NCBI GenBank assembly: GCA_963719275.1
Contig: CAVRBT010000005.1
Location: 248,001-312,000, forward strand
Source of the DNA: AC-32 sp963719275
GTDB taxonomy: Bacteria > Actinomycetota > Thermoleophilia > Gaiellales > Gaiellaceae
Reading direction: 5' to 3'
DNA length: 64,000 bases
The notes under the pieces were generated by a model that saw only the letters and a program-made list of their open reading frames with translations, searched no databases and had not been told where the DNA came from. A program made the position numbers and the translations under genes. The stretch's first letter is position 1, and each line of letters opens with the position of its first letter. Shown here piece after piece: positions 55,872 to 64,000 of the stretch.

Positions 55872-57406
55872 TCCGGCGAGCCCTCATCTCGGTCTACGAC
55901 AAGACCGGCCTCGAGCCGTTCGCGCGCGGGCTGATCGATCAGGACGTGGAGCTCGTCGCCAGCGGTGGAACGGCGTCGTACCTCCAGAAGGCGGGCCTGG
56001 CTGTGAAGCCCGTCGAGGAGCTGACCGAGGTGCCCGAGCTGCTCGGGGGCCGCGTCAAGACGCTGCACCCGCGCATCCACGCCGCCATCCTCGCCCGGCG
56101 CGACCGGCCAGACGACAACGCGGCGCTCGACGAGCACGGGATCGAGCCGTTCGACCTCGTCTGCGTCAACCTCTACCCGTTCGAGGACGTGGTCGCGCGG
56201 CGGGCCGTCGGCGAGCGCGATGCCGTCGAGATGATCGACATCGGCGGGCCCGCGATGCTGCGCGCGGCCGCAAAGAACTTCCAGCACGTCGCGCCCGTGC
56301 CGCACCCGCAGCGGTACGACCAGATCCTCGACGAACTGGGCGAGCGCGGGGACATCCTGCTCGAGACCCGCCGCCGGCTGGCGGCCGAGACGTTCGCGCT
56401 GACCGCAGCGTACGAGGCGGCGATCGCGAACTGGTTCTCCGACCCCGAAGCGTTCCCGGCCGCGCTGCTGCCCGGCTTCACGAAGGAGTTCGAGCTCGCC
56501 TACGGCGAGAACCCGCACCAGCGCGCGGCCTACTACTCCGAGCGTGGCGCGCGGCGGCACCTGCTCTCGCGGGTCGACCAATTGCACGGCCGTGAGCTCT
56601 CGTTCAACAACCTGAACGACCTCTCCGCGGCGCGGCTCGTCGCACGGGAGTTCGAGCTGCCTGCGTGCGTGATCGTCAAGCACACGAACCCGTGCGGCGT
56701 CGCCGTGGCGGGCTCGATCGAGCAGGCGTACGAACGGGCGCTGGCGTCGGACCCGCTCTCAGCCTACGGCGGCGTCGTCATCCTCAACCGGCCGGTGAGC
56801 ACAGAGCTGGGCGAGCGGTTGGCCGAGCAGTTCGTCGAGGTGCTGTTCGCCCCTGGCTACGACGACGGGGCGCTCGAACGACTGAAGGAGAAGCCGGCCA
56901 CGCGCATACTCGAGGACCGCGAGCGGCGGCTGACGAACCCGGGCGAGCGCGACTACAAGCGTGTCCTCGGCGGGCTGCTCGTGCAGGAGCGCGACGCCGA
57001 CGTCGACGACCGCGATGGCATGGAGGTCGTCTGCGGCTCGCCGACCGAGATGGCCTGGGGCGACCTCCTCTTTGCGTGGCGCGTCTGCAAGCACGTCACT
57101 TCGAACGCGATCGTGCTTGCCCACGACCTGCAGACAATCGGGATCGGCGCGGGCCAGATGAGCCGGGTCGACGCGGTGCGGATCGCGCTCGACAAGGCCC
57201 GCGAGCACGGGCACCAGACGGCCGGCGCGGTGATCGCGTCGGATGCGTACTTCCCGTTCGCCGACGGGCCGCAGCTCGCGCTCGCGGCAGGGATCACGGG
57301 CGTGATCCAGCCCGGGGGCTCGAAGCGCGACTCAGAGGTGATCGAAGCCGCCGAGCGCGCGGACGCGACGATGATCTTCACGCACCGCCGACACTTCCGC
57401 CACTAA
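55868..57406 (+). CDS. purH: Bifunctional AICAR transformylase/IMP cyclohydrolase
   Basis: The 512-residue product has the IMP cyclohydrolase (MGS-like) domain at the N-terminus (RALISVYDKTGLEPFARGL, GGRVKTLHPRIHAAILARR, MIDIGGPAMLRAAAKN) and the transformylase domain with YGENPHQRAAYY and VIVKHTNPCGVA. It ends in SDAYFPFADG and a GVIQPGGSKRDSEVI block. It performs the last two steps to IMP. It overlaps the convergent secreted-protein gene by 4 bp. Confidence 0.97.
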   Translation: MIRRALISVYDKTGLEPFARGLIDQDVELVASGGTASYLQKAGLAVKPVEELTEVPELLGGRVKTLHPRIHAAILARRDRPDDNAALDEHGIEPFDLVCVNLYPFEDVVARRAVGERDAVEMIDIGGPAMLRAAAKNFQHVAPVPHPQRYDQILDELGERGDILLETRRRLAAETFALTAAYEAAIANWFSDPEAFPAALLPGFTKEFELAYGENPHQRAAYYSERGARRHLLSRVDQLHGRELSFNNLNDLSAARLVAREFELPACVIVKHTNPCGVAVAGSIEQAYERALASDPLSAYGGVVILNRPVSTELGERLAEQFVEVLFAPGYDDGALERLKEKPATRILEDRERRLTNPGERDYKRVLGGLLVQERDADVDDRDGMEVVCGSPTEMAWGDLLFAWRVCKHVTSNAIVLAHDLQTIGIGAGQMSRVDAVRIALDKAREHGHQTAGAVIASDAYFPFADGPQLALAAGITGVIQPGGSKRDSEVIEAAERADATMIFTHRRHFRH

Positions 57407-59766
57407 CGATGGGCGACGGCGGCGGGTGGGGCGGCGCGCTGAGCGACGAGCTCGACGTGGCCGCTCAGGCCCGAGAGGTCGAGCGTCTCGGGACCGGCGA
57501 AGCGGTCGAACGGCAGCCCGCCGAGCGTGACCGCGCCGAGCCGCTGGCCGGCCGGCAGCCGCAGCCGTAGGCGCAGCGGCCCGGCAAGCCCCGCCGGCAC
57601 GTCGAGCGAGGCCCGCACCGCCGCAGGTCCGGCGTCGAGCGAGTACGAGAGCCGGCCGAAGCTCGTCTGCAGCCGCCGTACCTCGACCCGCTTCCCCGGC
57701 TCGAGCCAGGCCCGCGGCGTCGAGTAGGCAAGCTCGAGCCCGCGCGGGGAGCCGCTCACGTCCGTGGTCTCGTGCACAAGCGTCAGCCGCAGCGCCTCGA
57801 GGAAGAAGGCGTTGTTGGCGCTGTTCGGGGGCCGGTACATCGAGCGGTAGTACCGGCGGCTGACGGGCGCGATCGTCGAGCCCTCGCCCGAGACGAAGGT
57901 GTTCTCGGTCATTCCCGCGCCGAGCTTCCCGTAGAGGCTGAGCAGCAGCTGGTCGGGCTGGTCGTTGTCGGCGAGGAAGCGCGCGACGTTCGTGCCGTAG
58001 ACGTCGTCCGAGCCAGGCCCCTCGTAGCCGGGGTTCGTCACTCCCGTGTGCGGGCTGAAGCGGACGAGGCCGAGGAAGCGCGAGCCGTGGAGCTGCAGGT
58101 AGCGCAGCAACCCCACCGCGTCCGCGCTACCCGGGCGGAAGAAGCCGGACGCGAGCACGTACGGCATGACGAGGTTCCAGTAGGCCCCGCGCTTCGACGC
58201 GGTCAGCCTGTCGTAGGCCTTCTCCCGGCCGTCGACGAGCGCGACCGGTACGAACACCGAACCGTCCGGCAGCGTCGTCTTCGCGCCCGCAACCGCGGCT
58301 CGCAACCCGGCCCCCAGGCGGGCGGCCACATCCGCCGCCTCGTAGGCGAGACGTGGGTAGCCGGTGCGCGCCCAGACCTCGGACATGGCCCGCACGCCCT
58401 GGAGCGTGAGCACCTGCGCGTGCAGCCCGTAGATCGGCCCGACGATGTCGGCGCCGTAGCGCTCCCGCCCGAGCAGGCCGGTGGTTCCTCGACGCAGCTG
58501 GCGGTCGAACGACTGGAGCACGCGGTGGAACTCCGGCGTCACCTGGGCGACATAGCCGCGGTCGCCGTAGCGGCGGTAGTAGTCGGCGGAACCGGTCATC
58601 CGCTCGCCGGCGGCGCGGTTCGGAAAGTAGGTTGGCGCGCCGCGGGCAACCTCGAGGATCGCGTGCTCGACGCCGCGGTAGCCGTAGGCGCCCATCACCT
58701 CGGCGACATCGACGAGCTCCCAGGAGAAGCGCTCGTACGCATTGCCGAGGCTGTAGCGCCACGACATGAGCAGGTTCTGGATCAGCAGGCTGCGCTCGGC
58801 GTCGTAGACGCGCTGCTCGGGCACGACGAGCTCCCCGCCGGCGGCCAGGCGCCGCTGCCAGTACGCGGCGACCGACCGGCGCGCCCGCTCGTATGCCGCT
58901 CCGCTGAGCCGGAACGGACGCGTCCGCCGAGGCTCGTTCAGCCAGGCCGCGTACACGACGCGCGGCTTGCGGGCGGCATAGACGACCGAGCGGCCCTCGA
59001 ACCTCGCGCCCCTGGTGTAGAGAAGCCGCGCGCGCTTGCCGAGCCGTAGCTGCCGGCCGACGCGCGTGAGCCCGCGGTCAGAGGCGGTGAAGCGGACGAG
59101 CGCCCGGCGCACGCGCGTGCCGCGCGGGTCGACGCTCAGGCGCACGAAGCTGACGAGCGAGCGCGTCTGCGGGATCCGCGTCGCAAACGACTCCTGCCGG
59201 TAGCGCACCCCGTCGGCGTCGACGTACGAGGTCTCGAGGATCGGGAGGTAGCCCTGCGCCAGCTGCGGCGTGTCCAGCCGGGACAGACAGGAGCCGTAAC
59301 GCTCGGTCCCGCGCGCGCCGACGGAGACCGTCAGCCTCGGCCCGTTCACGAGCTGCGAGACGACCTGGCTCCCGTCGGCCACATGCAGGTCGACCGCGCC
59401 CGCGCCGCGCGTGCCCGTCGGACGCCCGAACGGGAGGTAGTAGACGCCGGAGTCGGTGAGGCGCTTCGGCTTGAGCCCGGCGGGCCGGCCGACGAGCAGC
59501 AGCGGGTGCAGGCGGGCCCGGACGGCTGCGTAGGTCGGCCCCTGCTGCGAGGCGACGAGCTGCGCGCCCCAGACGTCCTCCCTGGCCGCGAGCGCGCCGA
59601 GGACCGCGTCTGCATACGCCTGATCCGCCTTGCGCGGCACGCACTCGGAGGCCGTGCGGCCGTGGCCCGCCACCGCGCTCGCCGTCGCGGCGAGGGCCAG
59701 CGCGATTCCGGCGACCCCGAGCCGCGCCCGCCGCCGAGCGGCGGGCGCGAGGGTTACGAGCGGCAC
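57403..59766 (-). CDS. Large secreted protein of unknown function, glycosidase-like helical fold suspected
   Basis: From GTG 59766 the 787-residue product starts with a basic N-terminus and a signal sequence (ARLGVAGIALALAATASAVAG). The N-terminal third is beta-rich (SGVYYLPFGRP, YVDADGVRYRQESFATRI). The middle has repeated aromatic helices (NLLMSWRYSLGNAYERFSWELVDVAEVMGAYGYRGVEHAIL, YGADIVGPIYGLHAQVL) that recall six-hairpin toroid glycosidases, and the C-terminus is a beta-domain. I do not recognise a family. It shares a divergent promoter region with the MFS gene at 59976. Confidence 0.7.
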   Translation of the reverse strand: MPLVTLAPAARRRARLGVAGIALALAATASAVAGHGRTASECVPRKADQAYADAVLGALAAREDVWGAQLVASQQGPTYAAVRARLHPLLLVGRPAGLKPKRLTDSGVYYLPFGRPTGTRGAGAVDLHVADGSQVVSQLVNGPRLTVSVGARGTERYGSCLSRLDTPQLAQGYLPILETSYVDADGVRYRQESFATRIPQTRSLVSFVRLSVDPRGTRVRRALVRFTASDRGLTRVGRQLRLGKRARLLYTRGARFEGRSVVYAARKPRVVYAAWLNEPRRTRPFRLSGAAYERARRSVAAYWQRRLAAGGELVVPEQRVYDAERSLLIQNLLMSWRYSLGNAYERFSWELVDVAEVMGAYGYRGVEHAILEVARGAPTYFPNRAAGERMTGSADYYRRYGDRGYVAQVTPEFHRVLQSFDRQLRRGTTGLLGRERYGADIVGPIYGLHAQVLTLQGVRAMSEVWARTGYPRLAYEAADVAARLGAGLRAAVAGAKTTLPDGSVFVPVALVDGREKAYDRLTASKRGAYWNLVMPYVLASGFFRPGSADAVGLLRYLQLHGSRFLGLVRFSPHTGVTNPGYEGPGSDDVYGTNVARFLADNDQPDQLLLSLYGKLGAGMTENTFVSGEGSTIAPVSRRYYRSMYRPPNSANNAFFLEALRLTLVHETTDVSGSPRGLELAYSTPRAWLEPGKRVEVRRLQTSFGRLSYSLDAGPAAVRASLDVPAGLAGPLRLRLRLPAGQRLGAVTLGGLPFDRFAGPETLDLSGLSGHVELVAQRAAPPAAVAHR

Positions 59767-59975
59767 GTCATGCCGTCCGCCGCAGCCGAGACGTCGCTTG
59801 CCACGGCACAATCCTCTCGCACAAGGCGGCCGGAGTCCGCTGGACCTTCCGCCGGACCTGTGTGACCTCGTTACCCTTGCGCGGTGGGGAGGCGGCCGTG
59901 CCGCCGCAGGAATAGGCCGTCGCCGAGCCTCGTTCGCGCACCGCAACGACCCCGGGAACGACCCAAGGGAGGAAG

Positions 59976-61412
59976 ATGAGCCCCGCCGCCGACCGCCGCT
60001 GGCTGACGCTCGCCATCGTGGGCGCCGCCTTCTTCATGACCGTCCTCGACGTCGCGATCGTCAACGTCGCGATCCCGTCAATCCAGCGAGACCTGAACGT
60101 GGCGGAGACGACCGTTCAGTGGGTCCTCACCGCCTACGCGATCACCTTCGGCGGCTTCCTCCTACTCGGCGGGCGCATGGCCGACCTCCTCGGGCGGAGG
60201 CGGATCTTCATCGTCGGCCTGGTGGTCTTCACCATCGCCTCACTCGTCTGCGGCCTGTCAAACAGCGCCGGAGTCCTGATCGCGGCGCGCGCGGCGCAAG
60301 GGATCGGCGCGGCCATCATCTCCCCGGCCGCACTCTCGATCGTGACGACGACCTTCGAGGAAGGCCCCGAGCGGAACAAGGCCCTCGGCATCTGGGGCGC
60401 GCTCGGCGGCTCGGGCGCGGCGGCCGGCGTCCTCTTCGGCGGGATCCTGACCAAGTACCTCGGCTGGGAGTGGATCTTCTGGGTCAACGTGCCCGTCGGC
60501 GTGATCGTGTTCCTGCTCACGCTGCGGTTCGTTCCCGAGAGCCACGCCGACCTGGGCCACCGCGAGTTCGACGCCGCGGGCGCGGTAACGATCACCAGCA
60601 GCCTCGCGATCTTCGTCTACGCGGTCTCGAAGGCGCCAGACGTCGGCTGGGGCTCTGCGCGGACGATCCTCCTGCTGATCGCCTCCGGCGTCCTGGTCCT
60701 GATCTCGATCGCGATCGAGATGCGCAGCAAGGCGCCGCTGGTGCCGCTCCGCATCTTCCGGATCCGCTCGCTCCTCGCCGCGAACATCGTCGGCTTCCTG
60801 CTCGGCGCGGTGATCTTCGCGGACTTCTTCGTCCTGACCCTGTACGTCCAGGAGGTTCTGAGCTGGTCCGCGCTCGAGACGGGCGTGACCTTCCTCGCGA
60901 CCGCGGGCACGACGGTCATCTGGGCCGGCGTCGCGCAGGCGCTCACGACGCGCTTCGGTCCGCGGCCGGTGATCGTCATCGGGCTCCTCGTCCTGGCCGC
61001 GTCGATGGGCTGGTACACGCAGATCCCGGTCGACGGCCACTACTGGCCCGACCTCCTCCCCGCGTACATCACGTTCGCGCTCGGCCTGGCGTTCTCGTTC
61101 GTGCCGGTGACCATCGCCGCGCTCGCGCAGGTTGCGCCCCACGAGGCCGGGCTTGCGTCGGGCCTGATCAACACGAACCAGCAGGTCGGAGGCGCGATCG
61201 GCGTCGCGGTCGCCTCGACGATCTTCATCTCGCACTCCAAGGACCTGCTCAAGACCGGCCACTCGCCGGCCGAGGCGCTGACCTCCGGCTACCAGTGGGC
61301 GTTCTGGGCGCTGATCGCGGTCGCGCTGGTCGGCGCGCTCGTCGCGTTTGTACTCCTACGCGGGACGAAGGTCGAGATCGCCGAGGGCGAGCCGATGCAA
61401 GCGGCTGTGTAG
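59976..61412 (+). CDS. MFS drug-transporter-like protein (DHA2/EmrB family)
   Basis: The 478-residue product has about 14 membrane helices, motif D1 FMTVLDVAIVNVAIPSIQRDL, WVLTAYAITFGGFLLLGGRMADLLGRRR (motif A) and GIGAAIISPAALSIV (motif C-like). Members export drugs or metabolites with protons; the substrate is unknown. A GGGAGGAAG ribosome binding site precedes the ATG. Confidence 0.92.
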   Translation: MSPAADRRWLTLAIVGAAFFMTVLDVAIVNVAIPSIQRDLNVAETTVQWVLTAYAITFGGFLLLGGRMADLLGRRRIFIVGLVVFTIASLVCGLSNSAGVLIAARAAQGIGAAIISPAALSIVTTTFEEGPERNKALGIWGALGGSGAAAGVLFGGILTKYLGWEWIFWVNVPVGVIVFLLTLRFVPESHADLGHREFDAAGAVTITSSLAIFVYAVSKAPDVGWGSARTILLLIASGVLVLISIAIEMRSKAPLVPLRIFRIRSLLAANIVGFLLGAVIFADFFVLTLYVQEVLSWSALETGVTFLATAGTTVIWAGVAQALTTRFGPRPVIVIGLLVLAASMGWYTQIPVDGHYWPDLLPAYITFALGLAFSFVPVTIAALAQVAPHEAGLASGLINTNQQVGGAIGVAVASTIFISHSKDLLKTGHSPAEALTSGYQWAFWALIAVALVGALVAFVLLRGTKVEIAEGEPMQAAV

Positions 61413-61416
61413 GGAT

Positions 61417-61422
61417 TACGCT
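61417..61422 (+). promoter_or_regulatory. -10 box of the cbs-bolA-grx group
   Basis: TACGCT ends 6 nt before GTG 61429, just 4 bp past the MFS stop; leaderless start likely. Confidence 0.5.
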
Positions 61423-61428
61423 TCGCCC

Positions 61429-62829
61429 GTGGCGCGCGAGTACCCGACGTTGCTCGAGCTGGTCGGCAATACGCCCCTGGTCCGGCTCGAGACCGTCGCC
61501 CCCGAGGACGCCGCGACGGTCCTCTGCAAGCTCGAGTTCCTGAACCCGGGCGGGTCGATCAAGGACCGGATCGCGATCACGATGATCGACGCGGCCGAGC
61601 GTGAGGGGAAGCTGAAGCCGGGCGGGACGATCGTCGAGCCGACGTCGGGGAACACCGGAACGGGCCTCGCGATCGTGGCGGCACTGCGCGGCTACCGCTG
61701 CATCTTCACGATGCCCGACAAGATGAGCCGCGAGAAGATCTCGCTGCTCAAGGCCTTCGGCGCGGAGGTGATCATCTGTCCCTACGCGGTCGAGCCGGAG
61801 TCGCCCGAGAGCTACTACTCGGTCTCCGACCGGCTCGCCGAGGAGATTCCGGGCGCGTTCAAGCCCGATCAGTACCGGAACGAGGGGAACCCGCGCTCGC
61901 ACTACGAGACGACGGGCCCCGAGATCTGGGAGCAGACCGGCGGCGAGATCGACGCACTCGTAATCGCGGTCGGCACCGGCGGCACGATCACCGGCACCGC
62001 GCGTTACCTGAAGGAGCAGAAGCCCGACGTCCTGATCGTCGGCGCTGACCCCGAGGGCTCGATCTACACCTCCGGGCCAGAAAAGCAACACCCGTACCTG
62101 GTCGAGGGGATCGGCGAGGACTTCTACCCCGAGACCTTCGACCCGTCGGTCGTCGACCGTTGGGTGACCGTCTCCGACCGCGACTCCTTCCTGACGGCGC
62201 GGCGACTCGCGCGCGAAGAGGGGCTGCTCGTCGGCGGCTCGGGCGGCACCGCGGCCTGGGCCGCGGTTGAGATCGCGAAGGAGCTCGGCCCTGGCAAGAA
62301 CGTCGTCACCGTCTTCCCGGACGGCGGCCGCGCGTATCTGTCGAAGTTCTTCGACGACAACTACCTGATCGAGCTCGGCTTCCTGGAGCGCGGCGAGCCG
62401 ACGCCGAGGGTCCGCGAGGTCCTCGCCTTCAAGCACCAGAACGGCGACGCGCCCGACCTGGTCACGATCGAGTCGCACCAGAAGGTCGGCACGGCGATCG
62501 ACCTGATGCAGCAGTACTCGATCTCGCAGCTGCCGGTGATGCGACACGACTCGGGCGGCTCGCTCGCCGACGTCGTCGGCTCCTTGCAGGAGCGCGGCCT
62601 GCTCGACCTCGTCTTCCGCAACCCGGACGCGCTGAACGAGGAGGTCGCGGCGGCGATGCAGCCACCACTCGCCGCGGTGGAGGCCGAGGAGTCGCTGGAC
62701 GAGGTCGTCGCCGCCCTGAGCGGCGGCAGCCCGGCGGTGGTGGTCGCGACGCGCGGGAAACCCACCGGCATGCTGACCCGCTCCGACCTGCTCGAGTACC
62801 TCGCCCATGGCCGTTCGAACTCTCGCTGA
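61429..62829 (+). CDS. cbs: Cystathionine beta-synthase
   Basis: The 466-residue product has LVGNTPLVRLE, the PLP lysine in NPGGSIKDRIA (Lys45), TSGNTGTGLAIVAA, a GTGGTITG phosphate loop and FPDGGRAYLSKFFDDNYL. The C-terminal region (from about residue 335) has two CBS modules (MQQYSISQLPVM and ATRGKPTGMLTRSDLLEYL), which separates it from plain cysteine synthase. It makes cystathionine from serine and homocysteine. It overlaps bolA by 23 bp. The next PLP gene (63809) would take cystathionine further. Confidence 0.94.
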   Translation: MAREYPTLLELVGNTPLVRLETVAPEDAATVLCKLEFLNPGGSIKDRIAITMIDAAEREGKLKPGGTIVEPTSGNTGTGLAIVAALRGYRCIFTMPDKMSREKISLLKAFGAEVIICPYAVEPESPESYYSVSDRLAEEIPGAFKPDQYRNEGNPRSHYETTGPEIWEQTGGEIDALVIAVGTGGTITGTARYLKEQKPDVLIVGADPEGSIYTSGPEKQHPYLVEGIGEDFYPETFDPSVVDRWVTVSDRDSFLTARRLAREEGLLVGGSGGTAAWAAVEIAKELGPGKNVVTVFPDGGRAYLSKFFDDNYLIELGFLERGEPTPRVREVLAFKHQNGDAPDLVTIESHQKVGTAIDLMQQYSISQLPVMRHDSGGSLADVVGSLQERGLLDLVFRNPDALNEEVAAAMQPPLAAVEAEESLDEVVAALSGGSPAVVVATRGKPTGMLTRSDLLEYLAHGRSNSR

Positions 62830-63037
62830 GCTTCTCGAGGCCGCCTTTCCCGGCGATCCGGTCTCGGTCGAGGACCGCACCGGCGGCGGCGACCACTTCC
62901 AGGTGACGGTCGCGAGCGCGCGCTTCGACGGCCTCTCGCTGGTTGAGCAGCACCGCCTCGTCTACGACGCCCTCGCCACCCCACTCGGCGATGGCACCAT
63001 TCACGAATTGCGGATCAAGACAAAGGGGAGCGAATGA
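62807..63037 (+). CDS. BolA-family protein
   Basis: The 76-residue product has the BolA pattern DRTGGGDHFQVTVASARFDGLSLVEQHRLVYDAL with the conserved G-D-H-F and a final IHELRIKTK. It pairs with monothiol glutaredoxins to share an Fe-S cluster; the grx gene follows with a 4-bp overlap. Confidence 0.92.
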   Translation: MAVRTLAELLEAAFPGDPVSVEDRTGGGDHFQVTVASARFDGLSLVEQHRLVYDALATPLGDGTIHELRIKTKGSE

Positions 63038-63396
63038 GCGAGCTGCAAAATCAGATCAAGGAGATCATCGAGACCGAGGATGTGGCGCTGTTCATGAAGG
63101 GCACGCCGCAGTTCGTGATGTGCGGCAACTCGCACCGCGCCCTCGAGGCGCTGCGGCGGGCGGGCGCGCCCGTGACCGCGGTCGACATCCTCCCCGACCC
63201 GCACATCCGCGAGGAGCTCTCGGCGCTCTCCGGCTGGCCGACGATTCCGCAGGTCTTCGTCCGCGGCGAGCTCGTCGGCGGCGCCGATATCGTCGAGGAG
63301 CTCGAGGCGAGCGGCGAGCTGGAGCAGACGTTGCGCGCGAAGCTCGGCGACGAGTACCGCGGCGCGGGAGAAGAACGGGTAGTCGCCGTGGCCTGA
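63034..63396 (+). CDS. Monothiol glutaredoxin (Grx4 type) with CGNS active site
   Basis: The 120-residue product has VALFMKGTPQFVMCGNSHRALEAL, WPTIPQVFVRGELVGGADIVEEL, the Grx4 layout. The usual CGFS is CGNS here. Grx4 proteins hold a 2Fe-2S cluster with BolA using this Cys and glutathione or a substitute thiol. The C-terminus is extended by about 15 residues. It is co-translated with bolA. Confidence 0.92.
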   Translation: MSELQNQIKEIIETEDVALFMKGTPQFVMCGNSHRALEALRRAGAPVTAVDILPDPHIREELSALSGWPTIPQVFVRGELVGGADIVEELEASGELEQTLRAKLGDEYRGAGEERVVAVA

Positions 63397-63448
63397 GGGC
63401 GCTAGGCTTTCTCTCGTCGCCGGGCGGCTGTTCCCGATCCTGTCGTTC

Positions 63449-63733
63449 GTGGTGCTCGGGTTCGGGATCGGGATCGGGATGATCGAGAACCTGAGCCTAG
63501 GCTGGGACCAGTTCTGGATCGTCTTCGGCCTCGTCGCGTGGGGGCTCTCGGCGGCAACCGGGATCCTCTTTCTGGGTCCCGAGGCGAAGCGGCTCAACGC
63601 GGTGGCGGCCGAGCACGGCCCGAAGTCGCCGGAGGCGCAGGCGCGGCTGCGGAAGATCCTCCTGGTCGCGCGCGTGGACGTGGCGTTCCTGTTCGTGATC
63701 GTGCTCGACATGGTCGCCAAGCCGTTCAGCTAG
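63449..63733 (+). CDS. Small membrane protein, hypothetical
   Basis: The 94-residue frame from GTG 63449 has two or three hydrophobic segments (VLGFGIGIGMI, FWIVFGLVAWGLSAATGILFL, VDVAFLFVIVLDMVA). In-frame hydrophobic sequence upstream (RLFPILSFVV) suggests that the real start is an earlier CTG at 63428 or 63440. A TAGGCT box at 63402-63407 lies too far upstream for a leaderless start at 63449. It resembles DUF2269-like small membrane proteins only loosely. Confidence 0.65.
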   Translation: MVLGFGIGIGMIENLSLGWDQFWIVFGLVAWGLSAATGILFLGPEAKRLNAVAAEHGPKSPEAQARLRKILLVARVDVAFLFVIVLDMVAKPFS

Positions 63734-63796
63734 CGCTGCGTCACAAGGCTCTGACGGAACATCGCTCAGCCGTCGTTTCGTCAGGGGCTCCGTAAC

Positions 63797-63802
63797 TAGA
63801 AT
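63797..63802 (+). promoter_or_regulatory. -10 box of the cystathionine gamma-lyase/synthase gene
   Basis: TAGAAT ends 6 nt before GTG 63809. Confidence 0.55.
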
Positions 63803-63808
63803 CGGATC

Positions 63809-64000
63809 GTGGACTTCGAGACGCGCGCGATCCACGACGGCCAGGAGCCGGATCCCGCGACCGGCGCGATCACCGTCCCGATCTACCAGACGTCGACCTT
63901 CGTCCAGGAGGCGGTCGGCGAGCACAAGGGCTACGACTACGCCCGGGTCTCGAACCCGACGCGCACCGCGCTGCAGATCTGCCTGGCCTCGCTCGAGGGG
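63809..64000 (+). CDS. Cystathionine gamma-lyase/synthase-family enzyme, N-terminal part
   Basis: The first 64 residues (FETRAIHDGQEPDPATGAITVPIYQTSTF ... YDYARVSNPTRTALQICLASLEG) match the N-terminus of Cys/Met-metabolism PLP enzymes; the gene runs off the window before the PLP lysine. With cbs just upstream this suggests reverse transsulfuration (homocysteine to cysteine), but lyase and synthase cannot be told apart from this part. Confidence 0.9.
   Translation, partial: MDFETRAIHDGQEPDPATGAITVPIYQTSTFVQEAVGEHKGYDYARVSNPTRTALQICLASLEG

Overview
The window is very GC-rich (by eye roughly 70%), with GTG starts, tightly overlapping genes and long antisense shadow frames. It looks like an actinobacterial chromosome. 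The PurL/PurQ/PurS split, TrpB2, FdhD/MobA, the rpsF-ssb-rpsR-rplI-dnaB cluster and a BTAD regulator fused to a substrate-binding protein fit class Thermoleophilia (Gaiellales/Solirubrobacterales-like). That placement is inference; no 16S gene is present.

Layout. Bases 1-5800 hold a selenocysteine locus: a frameshifted selB, an H-NOX haem protein and a complete tRNA-Sec with a broken 5' copy and a broken 3' copy on either side, which bracket small DUF genes. Bases 5900-17100 are accessory metabolism: DyP peroxidase, cupin, alcohol dehydrogenase, a secreted GH3 glucosidase, a collagen-like protein, an esterase and an amidase. Bases 17200-20750 are the conserved rpsF-ssb-rpsR-rplI-dnaB block. 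Purine genes follow in four blocks: purA (21.6 kb), purD-purE and purB-purC-purS-purQ (25.2-30.1 kb), purL-purF (49.2-52.4 kb) and purM-purN-purH (54.4-57.4 kb). Together they encode every step from PRPP to IMP except PurK, plus the first step to AMP. mobA and fdhD (23.7-25.0 kb) connect functionally to the selenocysteine locus, because formate dehydrogenase is the usual client of both. Bases 31-49 kb are a second accessory zone: an Erm-like methylase, a CHRD protein, a decayed BTAD-SBP fusion between two near-identical VOC genes, TrpB2, an acyl-CoA synthetase and transporters. The window ends with cystathionine beta-synthase, BolA, a monothiol glutaredoxin and the start of a cystathionine gamma-lyase/synthase, i.e. 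transsulfuration plus Fe-S handling.

Three patterns stand out. First, a double-hairpin element recurs upstream of purA (in tandem), upstream of purL and beside dnaB. Upstream of purA it lies inside a 118/119-bp tandem repeat that carries a ribosome binding site and a purA start codon in each copy. Second, many genes, including most purine block leaders, have a TANNNT -10 box 6-8 nt before the start codon, which implies leaderless mRNAs; purL then appears to start at CTG. Third, accessory genes are often interrupted by single-base frameshifts or internal deletions (GNAT/DUF402, selB, collagen-like, GST, beta-lactamase, VOC, BTAD-SBP, acyl-CoA synthetase), while housekeeping genes are intact. 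Whether this is gene decay or assembly error cannot be settled from the sequence alone.
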